44,082 bases of DNA, from the NCBI GenBank assembly GCA_902774125.1, contig CACYHD010000008.1, forward strand, positions 1-44,082, in the 5' to 3' direction. The position numbers and the translations under genes are program-made. Positions 1 to 7,448 of the stretch are shown piece by piece. Under the pieces are notes generated by a model. It saw only the letters and a program-made list of their open reading frames with translations, was not told the DNA's origin and did not search any database. How positions within the stretch are numbered: the first letter of the stretch is position 1; each line of letters opens with the position of its first letter. This DNA comes from an uncultured Lachnospiraceae bacterium. GTDB lineage: Bacteria > Bacillota > Clostridia > Lachnospirales > Lachnospiraceae.

Positions 1-1
1 T

Positions 2-802
2 GTTTTTGGCAACTTTCTGATGGGCGAAGATCTCAATCTAAAGCCGGGAGACAAGATCAAAGTTATTGCCAACGAAGGATATAACGCATCTAACCTAGCG
101 TACATCGGAAATATGTCGCTATATAAGGCTGGCAGCAAGGTGGCAGTTGGATACGATAACCAGATTCCTAAGGACGCGACTATAGACCCTGCAGACCCGT
201 TGTCAGGCAAAAACATTATTTGGATAGGCTCATCAGTTACATACGGATACGGTTCAGACGGTTATTCTATGGCAGACGAGATAGAGGCAAAGCACGCTGG
301 TACAAGATGTTTCAAGTATGCTATCAACGGCACAACTCTTGTGAACGAAGGCCCACAGTCATATGTGGCTAGAATGATGAAGGACATTAATCTAAGTACT
401 AAAGCAGACTTTTTCGTGGTGCAGTTGTCAACTAATGATGCTTCCCAAAACAAACCTATAGGAACATTGACTGATAGTTTTGATATTAATAGTTTTGACG
501 ACAAAACAGTAATAGGTGCCATTGAAACTATAATCGCATATGTCAAAAACAATTGGAATTGTCCTGTATATTTCTACACAGGAACACAGTATAGTAGCGT
601 GCAATATGAAACAATGGTTATTAAACTGCAACAAATTGCACAAAAATGGAACATCAAGATAGTTGATCTATGGAACAATGATAAGATGACAGCTATTAAA
701 GATACAGCTCTATATAAGTCATATATGAAAGACCCTATTCATCCTAACAAAAAAGGATATGTTGAGTGGTGGACTCCGGAGTTTGAAAAGGTATTAAAAT
801 AG
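2..802 (+). CDS. SGNH/GDSL-family hydrolase, 5' end outside window
   Basis: The reading frame is open from base 2, and the first ATG at 20 has no ribosome binding site, so the gene probably starts upstream of the window. The visible part has an N-terminal stretch of about 60 residues, then an SGNH hydrolase fold. I see GSSVTYG (block I, nucleophile Ser), a conserved Asn in LSTND, and DPIHPN near the C-terminus (catalytic Asp and His). Such enzymes hydrolyse ester bonds, often acetyl or acyl groups on carbohydrates; the substrate cannot be read from the sequence. A possible signal peptide would be off the window. It ends at TAG and converges on the next gene through a shared terminator. Confidence 0.85.
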   Translation, partial: VFGNFLMGEDLNLKPGDKIKVIANEGYNASNLAYIGNMSLYKAGSKVAVGYDNQIPKDATIDPADPLSGKNIIWIGSSVTYGYGSDGYSMADEIEAKHAGTRCFKYAINGTTLVNEGPQSYVARMMKDINLSTKADFFVVQLSTNDASQNKPIGTLTDSFDINSFDDKTVIGAIETIIAYVKNNWNCPVYFYTGTQYSSVQYETMVIKLQQIAQKWNIKIVDLWNNDKMTAIKDTALYKSYMKDPIHPNKKGYVEWWTPEFEKVLK

Positions 803-819
803 AGATATAAATTGATATG

Positions 820-858
820 AAAAGAGGCTTTTGCGAAAAAATCACAAGAGCCTCTTTT
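820..858. terminator. bidirectional intrinsic terminator
   Basis: Arms AAAAGAGGCT (820-829) and AGCCTCTTTT (849-858) are perfect reverse complements. There is a T-run on the plus side and an A-run on the other, so it can serve both converging genes. Confidence 0.85.
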
Positions 859-860
859 TA

Positions 861-1952
861 TTATCCTATAAAAATAATTGGATAAATTGATATTTTATTT
901 TTTGATAAAGAGTATTGAAAATTATAACTATATGGAGTTCTAAAATTATTCGTTTTAGAGTGTCCTCTATAATCTCCGTTAGCGACAAGATAAGTTTCGT
1001 CTTTGTACGCAGAAAGATTCTTTTTGAAAGTTAATTTGGCGTATACTGTTTTGCCGGCTTTAAACGTCAAAAACATATCTGTATGTTTTTCATCATCTAA
1101 CTCTTCATCATATCTGTTAGGGTTAAGTGACCAGCATAGTTTGTAATCGTCAGATTGTGGCCACCTGATATCAGTAGTGTAATTGAGCGGACTTGATGTT
1201 ATTTGTAGTATTACATAGTCATCATCTTTTTCTATTACTTTAGTGTCGTATACAGGCTTTATGTATTTGGCGTATATTTCCTTTACTGGTGAAAAATCAC
1301 TGTAGTAAGTTTTCTTGCCTATTTTTTTGCGAACTCTAGCTTTGTATAAAAAAGAATTTCCAGCCACAAATGACGGATCATTAAAAGTTGCTGCCGGAGT
1401 TAAAACCGGTGGAGTACCGGCATAGTTGTCTGTATCGCAGAAGTATGTGTGTTGTTTTGTTGAAACTTTTTCGTAAGTACCTTCATATTCTTTTGCTTTA
1501 AAAAGTTCTATGTCCACATTTCCGATTTGAGTTTCATAGGTAATCGACATACTTTTTCCATTGAAGTTATACTCGTAGAATTCAGGTTCTTTGAGCCCTG
1601 TATAAAAAGTGGTATGAGTTGTAGCTCCTTTTATATACTTTTTCTTCTTCTTTTTTAGTGGAGTTATTTTTAGAGTATAATCGTAGCCTTCCTTAAGACC
1701 TTTAAAAGTTACTTTGTTTTTCTTAACTAATTTGGTTTTCTTATTTTTGCCTTTAACTGAAACTTTGTATTTCTTGGCTCCTTTTGTTTTGGCCCAAGTT
1801 ATACTGTATTTGGTGAAGCTTTTCATATTAACCTTTACGCCGCAAGGTTGCTTCATGTTATTTTTAATACTGAAGCCGATTACTGCCTTTGTTGTGTAAG
1901 TGTGACTGAGTAGTAGCACAGTGGCCAAAAATATTGATAATAGTTTTTTCAT
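861..1952 (-). CDS. secreted protein with lysine-rich fibronectin-III-like module
   Basis: A 363-residue protein. I chose the ATG at 1952 (MKKLLSIFLATVLLL) because it begins a typical signal peptide and follows a GAAAGGGG ribosome binding site; the frame extends upstream to 2024 without such a signal. After the signal peptide, residues ~30-110 resemble the lysine-rich fibronectin-III-like module common in Lachnospiraceae secreted proteins (pattern S-I-T-W-x-K-x-x-G-A-K-K-Y-K-V), including a run of six lysines. The rest is probably further beta-sandwich sequence with no catalytic motif that I recognise. A related module occurs at the C-terminus of the proteins at 40240 and 41683. Function unknown; a surface or wall-associated role is inferred. 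Confidence 0.8.
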   Translation of the reverse strand: MKKLLSIFLATVLLLSHTYTTKAVIGFSIKNNMKQPCGVKVNMKSFTKYSITWAKTKGAKKYKVSVKGKNKKTKLVKKNKVTFKGLKEGYDYTLKITPLKKKKKKYIKGATTHTTFYTGLKEPEFYEYNFNGKSMSITYETQIGNVDIELFKAKEYEGTYEKVSTKQHTYFCDTDNYAGTPPVLTPAATFNDPSFVAGNSFLYKARVRKKIGKKTYYSDFSPVKEIYAKYIKPVYDTKVIEKDDDYVILQITSSPLNYTTDIRWPQSDDYKLCWSLNPNRYDEELDDEKHTDMFLTFKAGKTVYAKLTFKKNLSAYKDETYLVANGDYRGHSKTNNFRTPYSYNFQYSLSKNKISIYPIIFIG

Positions 1953-1982
1953 TGTTTTTATCCCCTTTCTCAAGCTTGTAAT

Positions 1983-1991
1983 ATTGTAACA
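1983..1991 (-). promoter_or_regulatory. extended -10 promoter for the secreted protein gene
   Basis: On the minus strand the sequence reads TGTTACAAT, an extended -10 (TGn plus TACAAT), about 30 bases before the chosen ATG. No good -35 is seen. Confidence 0.45.
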
Positions 1992-2060
1992 CACAAAAAT
2001 GATAGAATAAAGCAGGTGGCCCAAACATATCCGGCTGTTTGAAAACTAATTCAAATATAC

Positions 2061-2089
2061 TTGATTATATTGCATTGTTGGGCTAAAAT
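2061..2089 (+). promoter_or_regulatory. sigma-A promoter of pnp
   Basis: TTGATT (2061-2066), 17 bases, TAAAAT (2084-2089). This predicts a leader of about 55 bases before the pnp ATG. Confidence 0.65.
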
Positions 2090-2149
2090 AGATAAGGTTA
2101 CGTAAATTAGAATTATTATAAGGAGAGACCGCAGGAGGCGGCGAGAGAA

Positions 2150-4231
2150 ATGAAAAGTTTTAGTATGGAAATTGGTGGCAAGACATTAACAGTTGATGTT
2201 GATAGAGTTGCCAAACAAGCAAACGGTGCAGCTATGATGCACTACGGAGACACTACAGTATTATGTACAGCTACAGCTTCTGACAAGCCAAGAGATGGAA
2301 TTGACTTTTTCCCTCTTTCAGTAGAGTTTGAAGAGAAGATGTATGCAGTTGGAAAAATCCCTGGAGGATTTAATAAAAGAGAAGGTAAGGCATCAGAGAA
2401 CTCAGTATTAACAGCTAGAGTTATTGATAGACCTATGAGACCTTTATTCCCTAAGGATTACAGAAATGATGTTACTCTTAACAACTTAGTTTTATCAGTT
2501 GACCCAGAGTGCAGACCTGAGATTGTTGCAATGTTAGGTTCAGCTATTTCTACATGCATTTCTGACATTCCATTTGCTGGTCCTTGTGCAATGACACAGA
2601 TCGGTATGGTTGATGGTGAGTTCATCGTTAACCCATCACAGAAGCAGTGGGATGAGGGTGATCTACAGCTTACTGTAGCATCAACAAGAGAAAAAGTTAT
2701 TATGATTGAAGCTGGTGCTAATATCATTCCTGAAGACAAGATGATTGAAGCTATCTACATGGCTCACGATATCAACCAGGAGATTAACGACTTTATCACT
2801 AAGATTTGTGATGAGGTTGGTAAGGAAAAACATTCTTACGAAAGCCAGGCTATTCCAGAAGAATTATTCGATGCTATTAAGGAAATCGTTCCACCAGCAG
2901 AGATGGAAGAGGCTGTTTTTACAGATGATAAGCAGACAAGAGAAGCTAACATCGCAGAGATTACAGAAAGACTAGAAGAAGCATTCGCAGAGAACGAAGA
3001 TTATCTTGCAGTTCTAGGTGAGGCTGTATATCAGTATCAGAAGAAGACTGTTCGTAAGATGATTCTTAAGGATCACAAGCGTCCAGACGGTAGAGCTATC
3101 GACCAGATTAGACCACTTTCAGCAGAGGTTGATTTAATCCCTAGAGTTCACGGTTCTGCTATGTTTACTAGAGGACAAACACAGATTTGTAACATCACTA
3201 CACTAGCTCCATTATCTGAAGCTCAGAGAATTGACGGACTAGATGCTAACGTTACAACTAAGAGATATATGCATCACTACAATTTCCCTTCATACTCAGT
3301 AGGTGAGACTAGACCATCAAGAGGTCCAGGAAGAAGAGAAATCGGACACGGTGCTTTGGCTGAGAAGGCTCTTATGCCTGTTCTTCCAAGTGAGGAAGAA
3401 TTCCCATATGCTATCAGAACTGTATCAGAGACATTCGAGTCTAACGGTTCTACATCAATGGCTAGTACATGTTCATCATGTATGTCATTAATGGCTGCAG
3501 GTGTTCCTCTAAAGGCTATGGTAGCAGGTATTTCATGCGGTCTTGTTACTGGCGAGACAGATGATGATTATGTACTTCTCACAGATATCCAGGGTCTAGA
3601 AGACTTCTTCGGCGACATGGACTTTAAGGTAACAGGTACTACAGAAGGTATCACAGCTATTCAGATGGATATCAAGATTCACGGTCTTACACGTGACATC
3701 GTTGAGGGTGCCATCGCTAGAACAAGAGAAGCTAGACTATTCATCATGGATACATGTATGAAGAAAGCTATCGCTGAGCCAAGAAAAGAGCTTAACGAGT
3801 ACGCTCCAAAGATTGAGTCAATCCAGATTGACCCAGAAAAGATTGGTGACGTTGTTGGTAAGAGTGGTAAAACAATCAACGCTATTATCGATGAGACAGG
3901 CGTTAAGATTGACATCACAGACGAAGGTATGGTTTCTGTTTGTGGCGTAGATCAGGCTGGTATCGATAAGGCTAAAGAATACATCGAGATTATCACATCA
4001 GACTTTGAAGAAGGACAGATTCTTGAAGGTACAGTAGTATCAATCAAGGAATTCGGTGCTTTCATCGAGTTTGCTCCAGGCAAGGAAGGAATGGTTCACA
4101 TTTCTAAGATTGCTAAGGAAAGAGTTAACCACGTTGAAGATTACCTAACACTAGGTGATAGAGTTAAATGTAAATGTCTAGGAAAAGACAGAATGGGTAG
4201 AATTAGTTTCTCAATTAAGGATGCTCAGTAA
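2150..4231 (+). CDS. pnp: polyribonucleotide nucleotidyltransferase (PNPase)
   Basis: A 693-residue protein, the usual family length. It performs phosphate-dependent 3'-to-5' RNA degradation in the cytoplasm as a ring trimer. Two RNase PH-like domains are visible: the first begins at MKSFSMEIGGKTLTVDVDRV with the GKIPGGFNKREGK signature near residue 70, and the second contains FTRGQTQ and the GPGRREIGHG motif near residue 390. An all-alpha linker lies between them. A KH domain (DVVGKSGKTINAI) starts around 565, and an S1 domain (EGTVVSIKEFGAFIEF) occupies the last ~70 residues. The ribosome binding site lies in a purine-rich leader. The common neighbour rpsO is not adjacent. It has its own promoter and terminator, so it is probably monocistronic. 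Confidence 0.98.
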   Translation: MKSFSMEIGGKTLTVDVDRVAKQANGAAMMHYGDTTVLCTATASDKPRDGIDFFPLSVEFEEKMYAVGKIPGGFNKREGKASENSVLTARVIDRPMRPLFPKDYRNDVTLNNLVLSVDPECRPEIVAMLGSAISTCISDIPFAGPCAMTQIGMVDGEFIVNPSQKQWDEGDLQLTVASTREKVIMIEAGANIIPEDKMIEAIYMAHDINQEINDFITKICDEVGKEKHSYESQAIPEELFDAIKEIVPPAEMEEAVFTDDKQTREANIAEITERLEEAFAENEDYLAVLGEAVYQYQKKTVRKMILKDHKRPDGRAIDQIRPLSAEVDLIPRVHGSAMFTRGQTQICNITTLAPLSEAQRIDGLDANVTTKRYMHHYNFPSYSVGETRPSRGPGRREIGHGALAEKALMPVLPSEEEFPYAIRTVSETFESNGSTSMASTCSSCMSLMAAGVPLKAMVAGISCGLVTGETDDDYVLLTDIQGLEDFFGDMDFKVTGTTEGITAIQMDIKIHGLTRDIVEGAIARTREARLFIMDTCMKKAIAEPRKELNEYAPKIESIQIDPEKIGDVVGKSGKTINAIIDETGVKIDITDEGMVSVCGVDQAGIDKAKEYIEIITSDFEEGQILEGTVVSIKEFGAFIEFAPGKEGMVHISKIAKERVNHVEDYLTLGDRVKCKCLGKDRMGRISFSIKDAQ

Positions 4232-4257
4232 TACATAACGACTTAATAATCAAAAAC

Positions 4258-4288
4258 AAGGCATAGCAGTTATTGCTGTGCCTTTTTA
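4258..4288 (+). terminator. intrinsic terminator after pnp
   Basis: AAGGCATAGC (4258-4267) pairs with GCTGTGCCTT (4275-4284, one G-T pair), followed by a T-run. Confidence 0.85.
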
Positions 4289-4305
4289 TTGGAGGAAATA
4301 CAACC

Positions 4306-4335
4306 TTGATAATTTAACCCTCTTTCTAGTATACT
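4306..4335 (+). promoter_or_regulatory. sigma-A promoter of the cysteine synthase gene
   Basis: TTGATA (4306-4311), 18 bases, TATACT (4330-4335), 29 bases before the ATG at 4365. Confidence 0.7.
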
Positions 4336-4364
4336 TATTAGGACTATTAGAAAGAGGTTTTATT

Positions 4365-5294
4365 ATGATTAATAATAATGTTTTGGAGTTTGTCGGACAT
4401 ACACCAATAGTGAGACTTAACCATATGACAGATGAAGATTGTGCAGAAGTTTTGGTCAAGTATGAAGGGCTTAACGTAGGTGGCTCAATCAAGACTAGAA
4501 CTGCACTTCAGATGATAAAAGCGGCTGAGAAGGAAGGCAAAATCAACGAGAACACTGTTATAGTTGAGCCTACTAGTGGAAACCAGGGAATCGGACTGGC
4601 TTTGGTAGGCGCTGTAAAGGGCTATAAAGTTAAGATTATTATGCCAGACTCAGTTAGCGAGGAGAGAAGAAAGCTTGTTAAGCATTATGGCGCAGAGGTT
4701 ATTCTGATTCATGATGATGGCGATATAGGTAAGTGTATTGAGAAGTGCTTGGCTACAGCCCTTAAAATGGCAGAAGAGGACAGCAATGTTTTTGTCCCTC
4801 AGCAGTTTGCTAACGAAAACAATATCAAGGCTCACACATGCCATACAGGACTTGAGATTATGGAGCAGGTTGAAGGACCTATTCACGGTTTTTGTTCTGG
4901 TATCGGAACAGGTGGAACTATCTCAGGAATCGGCAAGGTTCTTAAGGCCCAAAACCCTGATATTGAAATCTGGGCAGTCGAGCCGGAGAACGCTGCAATT
5001 CTAGCTGGCGGCAACATTGGAACTCATCTTCAGATGGGAATTGGCGACGGTATTATTCCTGATATTCTAGATCAAGATATTTACGATAACATTTATATAG
5101 TTTCTGATGACGAGGCGATTAGAACAGCTCAGGAACTAGCTAGAAAAGAAGGTTTAATGTGCGGTATCTCAAGTGGAACTAACGTGGCTGCGGCAATACG
5201 TCTTGCCAAGAAGTTAGGACCGGGAAAAACAGTAGTAACAGTTCTTCCAGACACTGCCGAGAGATACTTCTCAACACCACTCTTTGAGGAATAA
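4365..5294 (+). CDS. cysK: cysteine synthase family PLP enzyme
   Basis: A 309-residue protein. The ATG at 4365 follows AAAGAGGT and gives the standard N-terminus (NVLEFVGHTPIVRL); a longer frame from 4278 would run through the promoter and is rejected. This family makes cysteine from O-acetylserine and sulfide with pyridoxal phosphate. The PLP lysine is K43 in NVGGSIKTR, the substrate loop TSGNQG is at 70-75, and the phosphate-binding glycine loop GIGTGGTISG is in the middle. The family also includes cystathionine beta-synthase-like and O-phosphoserine-using enzymes, so the exact acyl donor is not certain. No cysE is adjacent; the gene has its own promoter. Confidence 0.9.
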   Translation: MINNNVLEFVGHTPIVRLNHMTDEDCAEVLVKYEGLNVGGSIKTRTALQMIKAAEKEGKINENTVIVEPTSGNQGIGLALVGAVKGYKVKIIMPDSVSEERRKLVKHYGAEVILIHDDGDIGKCIEKCLATALKMAEEDSNVFVPQQFANENNIKAHTCHTGLEIMEQVEGPIHGFCSGIGTGGTISGIGKVLKAQNPDIEIWAVEPENAAILAGGNIGTHLQMGIGDGIIPDILDQDIYDNIYIVSDDEAIRTAQELARKEGLMCGISSGTNVAAAIRLAKKLGPGKTVVTVLPDTAERYFSTPLFEE

Positions 5295-5353
5295 AAAAAC
5301 ATAGAGTTTTTTATTCCGACCTGTGCTATGAATAAAAAAAACATGGAGTTTTT
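5288..5353 (+). repeat. direct repeat and A/T hairpin around the cysteine synthase stop
   Basis: A ~23-base unit, GAATAAAAAAACATAGAG plus a T-run (5289-5311), recurs at 5330-5353 with one extra A and one substitution. The first copy also sits in an inverted repeat, GGAATAAAAAA (5288-5298) and TTTTTTATTCC (5307-5317). The second copy supplies the GGAG ribosome binding site of the next gene. Confidence 0.6.
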
Positions 5354-5358
5354 GTGAT

Positions 5359-5595
5359 ATGTCAAAACTAACAGAAGAAAAAAAGATAAAAATTGGCCTA
5401 ATACTAAACAAGGTTTGCACAGTCTTATTTGCACTGTTTTTCCTTGTCACATGCGTAATAGTAACAGTAGGTTCATTTCAACTTTACTTGGCTTTGGTAT
5501 GTGGTATTTTTGTATTGTTTGTTATCTGTTCACTAGTGGCAAGAAATTTCCTCAAGGATTACAAGCCAGACAATTATACTAAGCCTAAGAAATAG
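5359..5595 (+). CDS. small two-helix membrane protein, unknown function
   Basis: A 78-residue protein. It has a charged N-terminus (MSKLTEEKKIKIG), two predicted membrane segments (about residues 17-37 and 41-61) and a charged tail ending in KPKK. GGAG lies 10 bases before the ATG. I do not recognise the family. It sits between the cysteine synthase and hisA genes with only 32 bases to the hisA ATG, so it may share their transcript. Confidence 0.65.
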   Translation: MSKLTEEKKIKIGLILNKVCTVLFALFFLVTCVIVTVGSFQLYLALVCGIFVLFVICSLVARNFLKDYKPDNYTKPKK

Positions 5596-5627
5596 TGCCA
5601 AGTGATTTTAGATTAAAAGGGGTTATT

Positions 5628-6395
5628 ATGGATTTTAGACCATGTATAGATATTCACAATGGAAAAGTTAAACAGCTAGTCGGCGGAACGTTGAAGGATG
5701 AAGGTGATGTTGCAAGCGAGAACTTTGTTGCGAGTCACGACGCCGATTATTATGCCAATATGTACAAGGAAGATGGGCTTGATGGCGGTCACATTATTAT
5801 TTTGAACAGCAAAGATTCAGAGTACTATAAGGATTCGCTCAACCAGGCTTACAAGGCTCTTAACGCATATCCTAACGGAATGCAGATTGGTGGCGGTATT
5901 AACGCAGACAATGCCCAGTCATTTATTGACGCTGGTGCGAGTCACGTAATTGTTACATCTTACGTTTTCCAGGATGGCAAGATTAACTACGACAATTTGA
6001 ATAAGCTTGTTGAAGCTGTGGGCAAGGACAGAATAGTTCTAGACCTAAGTTGCAGACGCAAAGGCGATAAGTTTTATATTGTGACTGACCGATGGCAAAA
6101 ATTCACAGAAGAGATTGTTTCAGTCGAACTTTTTGAAAAACTAGAGAAGTATTGCGATGAGTTTTTGGTTCACGGTGTTGACGTGGAAGGACACGGTTCG
6201 GGAATGGACGAGGATCTTGTGTGGATTCTAGCTAATTATCATGGCAACAAGATTACATATGCCGGTGGTATATCTACGTTAGAGGAAGTAAGCAAGTTCA
6301 AGCGTATGTCAGCAGGTGCATTGGATGTTACGATAGGCAGTGCGCTAGATATTTTTGGCGGCAATTTGCCGTACAAGTCACTTGTCAAAATGTAG
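5628..6395 (+). CDS. hisA: HisA, eukaryotic-type ProFAR isomerase
   Basis: A 255-residue TIM-barrel enzyme of histidine synthesis (isomerisation of ProFAR to PRFAR). The ATG at 5628 follows AAAAGGGG; the frame could start at 5595, but without a signal. The sequence matches the yeast HIS6 type rather than the usual bacterial HisA: CIDIHNGKVKQLVGGTL at the N-terminus, IVLDLSCRRK, FLVHGVDVEGHGSGMDEDLV, YAGGISTLEEV and TIGSALDIFGGNLPY at the C-terminus. The N-terminal Asp of CIDIHNG and the second-half Asp (VHGVDVEG) fit the catalytic pair of the family. It is alone, with no other his gene beside it, and is followed by a terminator. Confidence 0.93.
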   Translation: MDFRPCIDIHNGKVKQLVGGTLKDEGDVASENFVASHDADYYANMYKEDGLDGGHIIILNSKDSEYYKDSLNQAYKALNAYPNGMQIGGGINADNAQSFIDAGASHVIVTSYVFQDGKINYDNLNKLVEAVGKDRIVLDLSCRRKGDKFYIVTDRWQKFTEEIVSVELFEKLEKYCDEFLVHGVDVEGHGSGMDEDLVWILANYHGNKITYAGGISTLEEVSKFKRMSAGALDVTIGSALDIFGGNLPYKSLVKM

Positions 6396-6428
6396 ATATG
6401 AAAAAATAAACACGAATATTGACAAAAA

Positions 6429-6460
6429 GCCCTAGAATTAAGGTTCTAGGGCCTTCTTTT
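6429..6460 (+). terminator. intrinsic terminator after hisA
   Basis: GCCCTAGAA (6429-6437) and TTCTAGGGC (6444-6452) are a perfect 9-bp stem, followed by CTTCTTTT. Confidence 0.88.
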
Positions 6461-6463
6461 ATC

Positions 6464-6492
6464 TTGAAAAACAGGCCTAAAAATAGTAAAAT
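6464..6492 (+). promoter_or_regulatory. sigma-A promoter of uppP
   Basis: TTGAAA (6464-6469), 17 bases, TAAAAT (6487-6492), with the gene starting at 6531. Confidence 0.65.
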
Positions 6493-6530
6493 ATAGAAGA
6501 TTATGGATTGAAATCAAAAGGAGATTTTTC

Positions 6531-7403
6531 ATGAGTATTTTTGAAGCAATTTTTTTGGGAATATTACAAGGTTTAACTGAGTTTTTGCCGGTGAGCAGTT
6601 CGGGCCATCTTGCTATATTTCAGAAGTTCTTTCACGTTAAGGAAGCAACAGTTTCTTTTGATGTTATATTGCACCTTGGAACACTAGTGGCAGTAGCTGT
6701 TGTTTATTGGAAAGACATTGTAAAACTTGTTGTTGAAGGCTTTTTGATTTTGGTTGACTATTGCTTCAACCTTAAGGAATTCGTTCTAAGCGTAGCCAAA
6801 AAACAAGAACCAGAGTACAGAAGAATTGTTACATCAGCATACAGAAAATTCGCATTGCTAGTTATTGTTTCAACAATACCTACAGCAATATTAGGAGTTG
6901 TACTTGAGAGCATTGTAGAGTCAGCATCTGCAACACTTATTGTTCCTGGTATTTGCTTACTTGTAACAGCGGCATTGTTGTTCGTTTCTGACAGACTTCC
7001 TGATGGAGACAAAACACCTAAGAAGACATCATGGCTCAATGCTATAATCATCGGTATTGTCCAAGGTCTTGCAACTCTACCAGGTATTTCCAGATCAGGT
7101 TCAACAATCACAGCAGGATTGTTCTGTGGCCTTAGAAGAGACTTCGTTGTAAAGTACTCATTCCTAATGTCCATTCCTGCAATATTAGGTGCGGTTGTTC
7201 TCAAATTACCTAAGATGAAAGCAGATATCTCATCAACAGGTCCTGCAGCATACATACTAGGCGCGTTGTTCGCAGCGGTTGTAGGATACATTTGCATTAA
7301 GACAATGCTAGTTGTAGTTAAGAAAAAGAAATTCACTTATTTTGCATATTATTGTGTACTTTTGGGAATCGTTGCAATTATCGGTTCATTTATTGTTAAG
7401 TAG
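6531..7403 (+). CDS. uppP: undecaprenyl-diphosphatase UppP (BacA family)
   Basis: A 290-residue polytopic membrane protein. It dephosphorylates undecaprenyl diphosphate so that the lipid carrier can be reused for wall synthesis. The family signatures are present: GLTEFLPVSSSGHL at residues ~15-28 and LPGISRSGSTITAGL near residue 185, which together form the active site. About eight membrane segments are visible. AAAAGGAG precedes the ATG. It also accounts for basal bacitracin resistance in this family. The ftsK gene follows 45 bases later with no terminator, so the two are probably co-transcribed. Confidence 0.96.
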   Translation: MSIFEAIFLGILQGLTEFLPVSSSGHLAIFQKFFHVKEATVSFDVILHLGTLVAVAVVYWKDIVKLVVEGFLILVDYCFNLKEFVLSVAKKQEPEYRRIVTSAYRKFALLVIVSTIPTAILGVVLESIVESASATLIVPGICLLVTAALLFVSDRLPDGDKTPKKTSWLNAIIIGIVQGLATLPGISRSGSTITAGLFCGLRRDFVVKYSFLMSIPAILGAVVLKLPKMKADISSTGPAAYILGALFAAVVGYICIKTMLVVVKKKKFTYFAYYCVLLGIVAIIGSFIVK

Positions 7404-7448
7404 TACCAATTAATAAACAAGTAATTGCCAATAATTAGGAGGCATATA

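Noticed and set aside
6758-7336. 192-residue antisense frame inside uppP
   Set aside because: Fully within a conserved gene, no ribosome binding site, no recognisable motif; a shadow of uppP codon use.
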